DNA from: Urophycis tenuis | Taxonomy: Eukaryota > Chordata > Actinopteri > Gadiformes > Phycidae | Direction: 5' to 3' | NCBI GenBank assembly: GCA_036785325.1 | Contig: JAXIVH010000025.1 | Location: 2,493,103-2,557,102 of the forward strand | Length of the DNA stretch: 64,000 bases | Part shown: positions 50,387 to 64,000 of the stretch, one piece after another | Position numbering within the stretch: position 1 is the stretch's first letter | Layout: each line of letters begins with the position of its first letter | Notes under the pieces: model-generated | Seen by the model: the letters and a program-made list of their open reading frames with translations, nothing else | Databases searched by the model: none | What the model was told of the DNA's origin: nothing | Position numbers and translations under genes: made by a program

Positions 50387-51589
50387 CTATTCCACTCCCT
50401 TCTCTTCCACTTGACCCACTCTCCTCTTCCCCTGCTCCGCCTCCATCTTGCCCAATGTGGCGGCGATCGTGCCATACAGGTGGCGCAGCTTCCTGGTGGT
50501 GTGGTCCTGATCCTCCAGGCTGATGAGGTAGAGGTGCGCAAAGGTCAGGCTGGCGCACAGGTCCTCCGTCACCACCAGGTCACTGGGGCACAGCGAGCGC
50601 TTGAGGCTCGGCAGCAGCAGGCGGAGGAGGTCCGCGCTCCCCGCCCTGGACAGGTGCAGCTCCCGCATCTCCTCCTCGTGCCGCTGGTCCAAGGCGTGCT
50701 TCTTGAGGGCCTGCGACCGCAGCCTGGCCGCCTGCCGCCTGCTCTCGAAGCGCCCTATGGAGCGCAGGACCTCCGTCAGCATCACCGCCAGGGACATGTT
50801 GACCAGGATGAAGTTGCCCAGGACGATGAAGACGATGGCGAAGAAGCGCGTGTGGCCCACGACCAGGCGGTCCAGCTCCTCCTGGAAGTCTGTCCACCCG
50901 TCCATCGTCACCATGCTGAAGAGGGTGTACAGCGCGCTGGGCACGTCCCCCCAGTGGTGGGGGTCGCCGGAGTCACGATCCCCGAAGCACTGGGTCCCGA
51001 TCACCGCAAAGAGGAACACCAGCAGCACGATGAGGCAGAGGACGCCCAGCACGCTCTTCAGGGTGCGGTAGAGGGCGGCGAAGAGCACCTTGGTCATGGG
51101 CATGGAGGCCACCTTGATGACCCGCAGGGAGCGCCAGCAGCGGATGACCGCCAGGGACCCCACGGTGCCGGAGGCCTCGTCCGGCGCGAACATGGGCGGG
51201 AAGGACACGGCCAGGAGCAAGGCATCGAACACGTTGGTTTTGCTCTTCCAGAAGCGCACGGGCTCCACGTAGACCTTGGCGAGGAACTCGGCGGCGTAGA
51301 CGCCGACGAACAGCTCGTCGGCCACCTGGAGGATGCTGCTGAGCCGCAGCTTCACGTGGTGGTTGGTCTCCAGGGCACTGAGGAGGGTGTCCAGGAAGAT
51401 GGTCAGCATGATCCCGCCGTGGAACCACCTGGACGCGACGACGCGGGCCACGTAGTTGTGAAACGCGGCGTCTTTTCTCACTTTGTGCGGCGGACCTTCT
51501 TCCGCGACGCAACGTAGCACGACGCGTTTGAGACGCTGAACGACGCCGCGCTGGTTCTCTCGTACTTCTTCTTCTTCGTTGGCCGCCAT
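50387..51589 (-). CDS. catsper3: CatSper3 sperm cation channel subunit, intronless, complete
   Basis: Pore-forming subunit of the alkalinisation-activated Ca2+ channel of the sperm flagellum, which assembles as a CatSper1-4 heterotetramer. One uninterrupted 400-codon frame (human CATSPER3: 398 residues). It is a single six-helix voltage-gated domain: S1 about 58-76, S2 about 90-108, S3 about 119-134, S4 with R150, R153, R156 and K159 at three-residue spacing, S5 about 177-202, pore FSMVTMDGWTDFQ with T228, D230 and W232, S6 about 247-272. A charged, coiled-coil-like tail (EEEMREL) follows. The CatSper3-specific signs are the FG..GD..HWG linker before the pore and the C-terminal block DLCASLTF..LISLEDQDHTTRKLRHLY. 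The ATG has A at -3 and G at +4. The gene is GC-rich against AT-rich flanks. Mammalian CATSPER3 is multi-exon, so the single-exon state suggests retroposition or intron loss. CatSper1, 2 and 4 fit less well. Confidence 0.93.
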   Translation of the reverse strand: MAANEEEEVRENQRGVVQRLKRVVLRCVAEEGPPHKVRKDAAFHNYVARVVASRWFHGGIMLTIFLDTLLSALETNHHVKLRLSSILQVADELFVGVYAAEFLAKVYVEPVRFWKSKTNVFDALLLAVSFPPMFAPDEASGTVGSLAVIRCWRSLRVIKVASMPMTKVLFAALYRTLKSVLGVLCLIVLLVFLFAVIGTQCFGDRDSGDPHHWGDVPSALYTLFSMVTMDGWTDFQEELDRLVVGHTRFFAIVFIVLGNFILVNMSLAVMLTEVLRSIGRFESRRQAARLRSQALKKHALDQRHEEEMRELHLSRAGSADLLRLLLPSLKRSLCPSDLVVTEDLCASLTFAHLYLISLEDQDHTTRKLRHLYGTIAATLGKMEAEQGKRRVGQVEEKGVE

Positions 51590-55986
<4,397 letters not shown>

Positions 55987-56101
55987 ACGTTTTTTAACTC
56001 TGCACCGGGTCCACCCGCCCCTCCCTCTTCTCTACGTCCTCCATTAACCCTGTGTAGCCCGGGGGGCACACAACGGACACATCAGTCCCTCTCTCTCTCT
56101 C

Positions 56102-56151
<50 letters not shown>

Positions 56152-58230
56152 TCTCTACCCAAACAACTCGGGAGAGAATCTCTTCTCCCGTTCCACCGTT
56201 TCCTCTCCCCCTCTCCCGGTATCCTCCCATCTCTCCACCCACCCAACCACCCACCTACACCCCCGGATGGATAATACCTCTACTGCCCGCCACCCCGACC
56301 CCCGTCACCCTCTCTGTGCTTCCTCTTATTTTCTCCACACGCTCACAAAATGCCAAGTGAAGCTCTGACTCCTCCAGGCTTCCCCCCCCCCCCTCCCCTC
56401 CCCTCCCCTCAACACCCACACGACCCCACCCGACCATTCCTGACCGACCTGCGAGGCGGGGTGGGGTGTAGGGGTAGGGCTGCCAGACCAGGCCAGAAGA
56501 AAGAAGATAAGCTGACCTGCATCTGTGATTTTAAAAACAAACAACAAAAAAAATGAATAAATAACACTGGGGCGGCGCTTTTGACACTTTTAGATAAAAT
56601 CCGCAAGCATAGGGGTCAAAGGTCCGACTCCTGTACCCCCACCCCCACCCCCACCCCCCCCCTCTTTTTTGAAAACATTTAACTCTTTCATGGTTTAGCT
56701 TCGGGATGCACACAGAGGCTAGCCTGGTTATCAGCGACTCGTAGGAAACCTCTACAATCCTCCAAGATGGCCTCCTGGCAGACTAATGTACTATTACTGT
56801 TGTTTAGGGAATCGTTAGGGTGTTTCTCAGGAGGGTCAATGCACTGTTATGGTATTTCACAAGTGATCACAGATAGAGTTGCTGCTGTTAGTGGGGTGTG
56901 TCTTGTTCTCCATCCATGGAAGGTCACAGTTTTTTTTTGGGTTTGTTTTTTGTACTTTTTTTTTTTTTTTTTACAAACTTTAGTTCTCAACACGGAAGGA
57001 GGATGGGGTGCCGGTCGAGGCTGGCATCGGTGCCGCAGGCGTGCCTTTCCGATCTTTGATTAAGCGCGATTCGTTAGGTCAAAAGAAATGGGTTTTTTTG
57101 TTTGTTTTTTGTTTTTTTTATAACTTCCGATTTTTGTGCCATGTTCTGTTTTGTTTTTTGTTTTTTTTGTTGTTGAGAACTCTTCAGTCATTGAATCGTG
57201 TCGGAGCAAAAGCATAGTTTTACTTTGTTTGCACACATCGAAGGCTGGAATTTGAAACGTTAACGCCGAACGACCCGAGCGAGTTGCAATTCATCTTGTG
57301 GATGTTTTGTCTCCGTAGCGGTCGTGGTTATGTTTCGGTTTCCCTTCGCCGCTCAACTCTACTAACGACTTCCACTCTCTGACTTGTGTATATATCACTA
57401 CCTACCCTTGACTTTACTCAGAGTCTCCGTAGCTCACCGTAGAGTCCGGTCTATTTAATTAAACCCATGGCTATGTTAGTTTTAGCATCCGTTTCTCCCT
57501 TCAAGGTGCTGTCTTTAACGGCTGAATCCATTCATGTTCCTGGCATCGTCCATTGTGTTTTTTTTCCTTCAGATTCGTCATCAACATCGGTGTGAAATTT
57601 ACTTGAAACTTCCCCCGTAAAGGATTCAGGCCTTTGACCTCAAATGTATAACCTCAAACCATTTTTGTTTTTGTTTTTTGATTTTTTTTTATTGAATTGG
57701 AACACTTCCAATGTGTGAATAATCGACATCATCATCATCATCAGTAAAACCGACTTTTAAGTAACTTGGATCGGATGATTTAAGTCTCATGGATGGAGAA
57801 GTATGAAACGTACACAACAAAAAAAAGAGTTCTCAGTTTAGAAGATGGATTAGCATATACCTCATTCCCAGTTGTGCAGCGCTGGAACTTAAAATGCTAT
57901 GTATTGACATTAACACAGCATTATGTACTCAGTTAAACAAGGACACCATACTCATGTTGTAGCTTTCACCTGACCGAGCCGATTGCTTCTAGATTGCTGA
58001 CAATTGTGCGTGTGCGTGGGTGTGCGTGCGTGTGTGTGCGTGTAAAAACAAAAACACAAACAACAACAAAAAGAGCTGTGAGATGAAATCTTGTATGTTG
58101 TTAATGGGACCATGTTTTACTTTAGATCTTGTACAGATTTATGGTTTTTTGGTTTTTTGACTTATTTATTCCATCAGTAGTTCTTGGTTTTTATCATGGA
58201 TTTGTTTTCTTAATAAAAGTCACAAAATGT
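55987..58230 (+). other. bcl7a: bcl7a 3' UTR (inferred)
   Basis: About 2.2 kb of non-coding, T-rich sequence from the stop codon to just after AATAAA at 58212-58217. It includes a CT tract at 56087-56156 and C-rich runs at 56384-56410 and 56635-56660. No separate gene is recognisable. Confidence 0.65.
58212..58217 (+). promoter_or_regulatory. bcl7a: Candidate bcl7a polyadenylation signal
   Basis: AATAAA followed after 20-35 bp by the GT-rich stretch GGGTGTATCTTTGTC, a typical cleavage-site context. Confidence 0.65.
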
Positions 58231-60472
58231 TCCTCGGGTGTATCTTTGTCTTATGGTGATTTGAGCGACAGCTAGAAACCATTTTTCTTTCTAATGTTAT
58301 GTCAGATATTTATTTATTCATACCCCGTATCGAGAATAGAGCCGTTTCATATAGGTTAGTGTATGTTGTGTTTGTTATAAAGGAAGTATAAGGTATTTAT
58401 ACAGGTAATGTAATATACAATGCAATTTTGTACGTAATTAATAAATATTTTACTATATTTAGCAAGGGTGAGAAATAAGATGTCTCGTCTGTCAGGGCAT
58501 GTCCAGGGAATATAGGACCATCTTTTGGCACCTCGCAGTAATGCTTAAGGAAGATATGGAGGAAGATTTGTTTGAAACAACAGAAATCCACGTAGCTTAA
58601 AAAAAATACAACATTTGACAACATCTCATTTTGATTGATAGTATGTCTATTGAACTGTTAGTAGTATGCAGCAGTACATATAAAACAGTTAGATTTTGAT
58701 AAACATCCAAATATCTAAAAGATTTGGGACACTTTACAGTGGCACTAATCCATTTATGGACAATTTCTTCGGAAGTGTTCTACATAAAAAAAGATAAACA
58801 TCACTGACTGACTGTAGAAAGTACACAATGTGTTTAAGTCAATACTAGTACAAGAGTGCAAACACAATACAGGGCAGAGAAAAATACAGTAAACATAAAA
58901 TATATTTCGTGCCGAGGGCAGTTAGCAGAGAAAAACATTGAATATGACAACTGCGTGTGTCAAGATTCACAAAGCTTATGTTACATATTGTTAAAGTGTA
59001 AGATTCAATATGATCTATACTTGTGCTTAGCTTGGTGATTTAAGCGCGGATGTTCTGTACACATACCTCTTAAAACATTTCAGTCTTTTTTAAAGTCCAC
59101 AGGCAACATAAACATGGACGGCATCTCCGACTAGCCTGGATTTGATCGATACAAGGAACTAACGAGAAGAAAAATAGGGTGCAGTATTTGTAAAGTGAAA
59201 TCTTTAAAGTGGGCAGTGCAATACAAGGTGAACACAGGCTTCTACTTCAGCTTGGAGAATTGTCTGGGACATGCAGTAGAAGTGTTTGTGCTAAGATCCC
59301 ATTGTTACTACAGTGATACAAGTAGTATTAGTGTTATCTTGCTTATACATATATATATATATATTTATATGTATATATGCATGAACTACAACGGAAAGAA
59401 CATAAACATACAATAAATAAATCGGCAGAACTAAACAAAGCAACTCTTGAAAGGCCTATGCTGGTATTTTACAACGAATGCATAGTTGTCTGAATGACAC
59501 TGGTTGATGACGTTAGACACCGCGCGTTGAGCTAAACCTCTCGACGTGACTCGTGTGTACACAGGTCAGTAATACACTAAATATGGGTTATTGTTATACG
59601 TTAAACGACAAGAGTACAAGAGTACAAAACCTGGCAGTATTAGATTTTTTGTTTGTTACCCGCTATTCTTCATAGCCAGTTTAATCGGAATGTTTTTAAA
59701 AACCCTCCTGTTTGTGCTCAGCTTTCCTCGTTGCTAATTTAGTTTTTTTTTTTTTGTCAGTTTTTCCCGTCAACACGGTGTCCGGTCGCTCCGGGACAAA
59801 AACAGGGAAAAAAAACACGTTACAAACGCGGACGGCGACCACATGTTCGGCCCGTGGATAATATTGCACCGGAAAGCAGCATATTTGGACCAAAGCTTTT
59901 CTGCGTGGCCTTCGAGGCGCAGAAGAACCCGAGGAGGGCATCTCATTGCCGGGGGGCCCTGGACCCCCTGGACCACCTGGTATCACACATTAAATACAGT
60001 ATAAAAATAAATATGGAAAATCTGGTTTGGTTGTGCAGGAGCTAGAGTCGCACAAGTTAGACTTGTAAAAGACGAAGAGCAACGAGGGAGGGAAGGGGGG
60101 GGGAGGGAGAGAGGGAGGGAGGGGGTGGGGGTGGGGGTGGGGGGGGTGGTGTTAAAAACAACTATTCTACAGGGTTACACGGACGTCAGGACGGCAGCTT
60201 AACACACACAGGGTTACAAGACCTTGTCAGAGGAAGAGGAATGAAGAGGAGGAGGAGGATGAGGAGGTTGAGGAGGAGGAGTCGGCAGCGCACGCGCTCC
60301 CAGAAGGTTCTCGCATATTTCCCCCCCCCCCCCCCCCACCCACCGAAGCTTCTCTCTAGAAGGCTCCGGAAAGTTCCCGGACACGGCCTCCACAGCGCCC
60401 TCCTGGGGGGGGGGGGGGGATGGGGTCGGTGGTGGTGGTGGTGGGGTGGGGGATGGAGGGGGGGGGGGGTCT
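58231..60472 (-). other. clip1: clip1 3' UTR and bcl7a/clip1 convergent junction (inferred)
   Basis: No coding exon is recognised. On the minus strand an AATAAATAAA lies at about 58318-58309, giving a possible clip1 3' UTR of about 2.1 kb that ends next to the bcl7a poly(A) site. G-rich and GGA-rich low-complexity DNA fills 60080-60470, directly after the clip1 stop. Confidence 0.5.
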
Positions 60473-61784
60473 CTAGAAGGTCTGGTCGTCGTTGCAGCAG
60501 GCGGTGGCGTGGCCGAAGGCCTCGCAGATGTCGCAGTAGGGTCGCTCGGCGGCCGGGTTGCCGTGGTAGGCGGTGTGCGGCACGGCGTCGGGGCTCTGCG
60601 CCTGCGTGGGGCAGTCCTCCGTGTCGTGCAGGTCGAAGCAGTCGCAGATGTCGCAGAAGAGGCGGGGCGGGGCCTTCTTCGGCGAGCGGGTCACGCCCTC
60701 GTCCGGCCTGGGGGGGAGACGACGACGACGGTGGCGGAGGACAGCCGAGAGAGAGAGAGAGAAGGGGAGAGAGAGGGGAGGGGGGAGGGAGGGGGAGAGG
60801 CCGTCAACACGGGGCGGTGGGGGAGGGGGAGGGGACTTTTTATGTGTATGCGATGGGCTGTTTTGTGCCTCGATGGAGCGGGACAGGTCAAGAGAGGCGG
60901 GCAAACGGGTTCGGAGGAGAGAGGGAATGATGACGTGGAGCGTAGGACCCCTCGCACAGGGGGAGGAGGAGGGGCATCAGACCCGGGTCGCTACGTGATG
61001 GCGTCATGGTTACGGTCGCCGACAGGCTTCGCCACCGAATCCCCCCCCCCCCCAGCAAACAGACGTTTGGCCATTACGTGGTTTATTCCTGGTTGGTGGA
61101 TGAACGGCGAGTTCTTAAAAATCTGCCGTGATCTATAATTATATTCATCATGCTTACCCGTTTAATAGTCTGGACAGATGGCGCGCTCTTAATAGTTTCC
61201 GTCGGGAGTACAACAACGCGCAACAATTCTCAGGGTTATTTTGAGATGGAACAAAAAAAACAAAAGAAAAAACAAGATTTGCGTCTAGACTCGTGTAACT
61301 GCTGTGTTACTACCAGAGGCGCGGCGGCGAACGCATTGTTTACACAAAGGCTGTGCTTTATGGTTCTGATCTGTCAAGAAGTAATTATTTGGCAGGCGCG
61401 CGGCTCCTCCACTGACAGCTAAGTAGAAGCCACTGCCGACAGCGCACTGACTGCCTTCTCGACTGGCTCTCGTCCAGACCAAAGTTTGGCAGTCCAGACA
61501 CAATCTGTTGGGGGGAAAAAATAAATAACACACGTCTGCCTCGGAGAGGAAATGAGCCGACGGGAGGGGGGGGGGGGGGGGGGGGGGGGACGCAGCTCCT
61601 GTTGGATTACCGAGCAGGCCGAGAGATCCCAGGTTCGATCTCCTGACGTCCGCGGCCCAACCTGTAGGCGTGGTGCCCCACGCAGCCCCGGACCCCCTGT
61701 ACCCCCCAGGCAGCCCTGAGTCTCTACGGGGGGTACGCTAGTGTCCGCAAAGTGACTCCAACGTGGCGCGGGGGAGAGAGAGAG

Positions 61785-61864
<80 letters not shown>

Positions 61865-63538
61865 GGCGCCGTGCCCACGACTCACCCGTCGCCGGCGTCG
61901 TTGCCGTTGAACTCGGCCAGCACCATCTTCTTCAGCTTGACCTTCAGCTCCTCGTTCTTCCGCTGCAAGTCCACGATCACACTGTTCAGGAAGTTGATCT
62001 GGGGGAGAGGAGACCCATTCGAGTCCATTTTGATTATTGGTTCAATTTAAAGTCACCTTACTGTCTTTGCGACAGGACGGTAAAACAAAAAAACGATCAC
62101 TGCATTTAACCCTTCACTGGCAGTGACAGGGCACCAACAAGTGCACTGGCAGGGCTGTTGACCTAACGTCTCAAGGCATGTGTGCCTCAGGAAGCTGCTC
62201 TATGGTGGTTCTGAAGAAAACTGTAACGGAGAGATCTTCATACCTGTCCTTCAGCAAACTCCTTCTCCTCCTTCAGCTGGTCCAGAGCAGAGTCTCCTAC
62301 AGAAGCACGGTGACATTCAAATAACAGGTCATGGAAAATATTGAACTTGTTAAGTGACACATCACATAAATTATATAACCTTCACTACAGCATTATTCCA
62401 ATGCACCATTTATGCATCAATTGTAGGAGCAAGACCTGCATGCGAGGGGGGAATCGAACCTGGTGCTTTTCAGCGCCCATCACATGATCCCGCCTTACCT
62501 CGATGCAACTCATTAATCACAACTACCACATCTCTGATGTACAACTCGTGACTGGTAGAGAACACTCCGGCCGCTGTGTGTCTTCCTCTGGTTTCACCCT
62601 CTCACCTGACGGCCCAGTGTCCTTGCCGTCCCCCTCGTCGAGGGTCTTCTTGCCCCCCGCCAGCCGCCGCTCCAGGCTGTGCACGCGGCCGGCCAGCAGG
62701 GCCTTGTCCCTCTCCAGGGTCTCCACCGCCGCCCGCAAGGTGCCCGCCACCGCGCTCTCCCCCCGCAACGCCGCGATCTGCACGGAGAGACGGGACAGGG
62801 GGCGTGGCGTTCAAAAATGGCGACCGGTCTGCAGGGACTGGGGGGAGGGGGGAGGGGGGGCGGTCTGCAGCATCGCGATGCGGTACCGCCCCCCCCCCCC
62901 CCCCCCCCCCGGTGTCTCATTATTCGAGTGCACGTCCGCAGTCGCGATGTCCCCGTTCTGTGCGCGTTGTATAAGACCCTCCTTTGTTCCGTGCGTTCGT
63001 TTCGCCGGGGGCCTGGTCAACGTCTTAACGCCTCCCGGTAAATCTGCTGGGCTCACGGCGCCCTGCTTCTGAGAGGCGTCTCATCCCTGGTTCAATATGA
63101 TTACAAACAGAGCTAACATCGCTCGGCGCCGCACCGCGGATTTGTTGCGCTGATTTGCTGAAGTGATTTGTCGAACCTTCAACCGATCGATTGTTAATAT
63201 CATCGAATGGTGGTCCAATCGGGTCCCCCGTCCCCCTGCACGTCGTCCACCGTGACTACAAATCAACCTTGGTTGCTTTCTCTCTCAGAGTCGATTTCCT
63301 CCACAGTCGCTGTGACTGAACCACCAGCGCCTCCTCCCTCACCCCGGAGGATCGCGTTACACCCGGGAGTCTATTTTCCCGCCCGTTCCTGTTGCTAGGG
63401 AACCAGGTCACGCCACGCAAACAAAAGGATCCTGCGGGGGGGGGTACCTCGTTCCTCAGGCTCTCCAGCTCCCGGTCCTTGTCGGAGGTCAGGAGGTCGA
63501 CTCCCGTCCGCGCGGTGTCCAGGTTCGACAAGTTCTCT
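60473..63538 (-). CDS. clip1: CLIP1 (CLIP-170), 3' coding exons only; gene continues past the right edge
   Basis: Microtubule plus-end tracking protein. Five 3' exons are visible, in coding order: 63538-63448, 62777-62606, 62296-62244, 61998-61886, 60707-60473. They encode the end of the long coiled coil (ESLRNE, IAALRGE..LERRL, DSALDQLKEEKEFAEGQ, INFLNSVIVDLQRKNEELK) and the two zinc knuckles LFCDICDCFDLHDTEDC and RPYCDICEAFGHATACC that bind the dynactin p150 CAP-Gly domain. Phases agree at each of the four junctions. The protein ends NDDQTF where human CLIP1 ends NDDETF. The N-terminal CAP-Gly domains lie outside the window. A (GA)n tract and a run of 24 G lie in the last intron. Confidence 0.97.
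61566..61589. repeat. Poly(G) run, 24 bases
   Basis: Uninterrupted G run in the last intron of clip1. It is one of about ten mononucleotide G or C runs of 15-29 bases in the window. Confidence 0.95.
61776..61862. repeat. (GA)n microsatellite in the clip1 last intron
   Basis: Nearly pure GA with CAGC and CAAC interruptions, starting about 24 bp downstream of the penultimate clip1 exon's donor on the minus strand. Confidence 0.93.
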
Positions 63539-63887
63539 CTGCACAGAGACGGACAGAAGACACGGTCGCTCTCTGCTTTTGAAAGGCATCGCCGTGGCGG
63601 TGTGAGAACGCCGCTCAGCGGAGTTAGCAAACCTCCTGTCCCCGTTCGCCGCGTCTCAACCGCGGCGCGTTATGTACTGCGAGTCAACAAACCACGAACC
63701 ACAAGACATGTTTCACCGCCACAAATTCGGAGTCCTTCATTTCTTCGGCAAGCCGCTTTACACGGTCAATGTTTAAACTGTGATGCAAGAACATGAGTCA
63801 TTTGAGCGCTGACTAACTCGAACCTTCCTGATCCAAATAAAACGGTATAAATAGATAGCTTCCATTATTAGCATCTCTCTGTCTCTC

Positions 63888-63931
<44 letters not shown>

Positions 63932-64000
63932 TCTCTCTCTCTCTCTCTCGCTCTCTCTCTCGTTAACCAGCCCACTCACAACTCTGTTGTATTTATGGAA
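63539..64000 (-). other. clip1: clip1 intron sequence at the window edge
   Basis: No further clip1 exon can be read to the end of the window. It contains a (CT)n tract at 63872-63960. Sequence to the right of the window should hold the remaining 5' exons. Confidence 0.6.

Noticed and set aside
50411..51517. 368-codon plus-strand open frame
   Set aside because: It lies antisense to the catsper3 frame and owes its length to high GC. Its His/Gln/Glu/Gly-rich sequence matches no family, whereas the minus-strand frame has a full channel architecture.
60241..61138. Two 230-codon plus-strand frames opposite clip1
   Set aside because: Arg/Gly-rich shadows of the GC-rich clip1 terminal exon and surrounding G-rich repeats.
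61590..61740. Possible second SINE family (GGTTCGATCTC B-box-like phrase)
   Set aside because: Only one copy is seen and no convincing A box or tail; the evidence is too thin to annotate.

Overview
The window is animal nuclear DNA, almost certainly from a teleost fish. It has intron-rich genes with GT..AG junctions whose products match vertebrate orthologues exon by exon, four copies of a fish-type tRNA-derived SINE, hAT, PIF/Harbinger and Penelope-like elements, and very many (CA/TG)n arrays. Bacterial features such as operons, ribosome binding sites and CRISPR arrays do not apply. I cannot name the species.

Layout. 1-6.8 kb: a degenerate telomeric (TAACCC) block at the very start, then dense CA/TG microsatellites, a 200-N gap and no gene I recognise; this looks subtelomeric. 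6.8-11.9 kb (minus): a nine-exon CYP2-family cytochrome P450 whose last two exons carry three single-base frameshifts. 12-28.4 kb (minus): ptpn11 (SHP2 tyrosine phosphatase), 15 coding exons with a probable 4 kb 3' UTR, a SINE and an 8-bp-TSD hAT element in its introns. 29.8-33 kb (plus): tmed2, head to head with ptpn11, with an in-frame 18-nt microexon. 33-39.5 kb: intergenic DNA holding a SINE with a nested insertion, a palindromic MITE-like element and a decayed Penelope-like retroelement with a candidate hammerhead ribozyme. 39.6-45.7 kb (plus): ddx55, with a tandem array that repeatedly copies its own exon 7 splice donor and a Harbinger-like MITE in intron 11. 45.9-49.5 kb (minus): eif2b1, tail to tail with ddx55. 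50.4-51.6 kb (minus): a complete intronless gene for CatSper3, a sperm calcium channel subunit. 52.8-58.2 kb (plus): bcl7a. 58.2 kb to the right edge (minus): the 3' part of clip1.

ptpn11, tmed2, ddx55, eif2b1, bcl7a and clip1 all have human orthologues on 12q24, so most of the window is one conserved vertebrate synteny block. The genes do not form a pathway: they cover RTK/RAS signalling, ER-Golgi cargo transport, ribosome biogenesis, translation initiation control, chromatin remodelling and microtubule tracking. The CYP2 gene and the intronless CatSper3 are the outliers.

The most interesting items are the single-exon CatSper3, the ddx55 donor array (seven GTAAGT copies, five at exact 34-bp spacing), the Penelope-like element with its ribozyme-like motif, and the frequent placement of long CA/TG arrays directly against splice sites. 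Coordinates of exons come from reading splice junctions and frames by eye; no alignment or database search was run.
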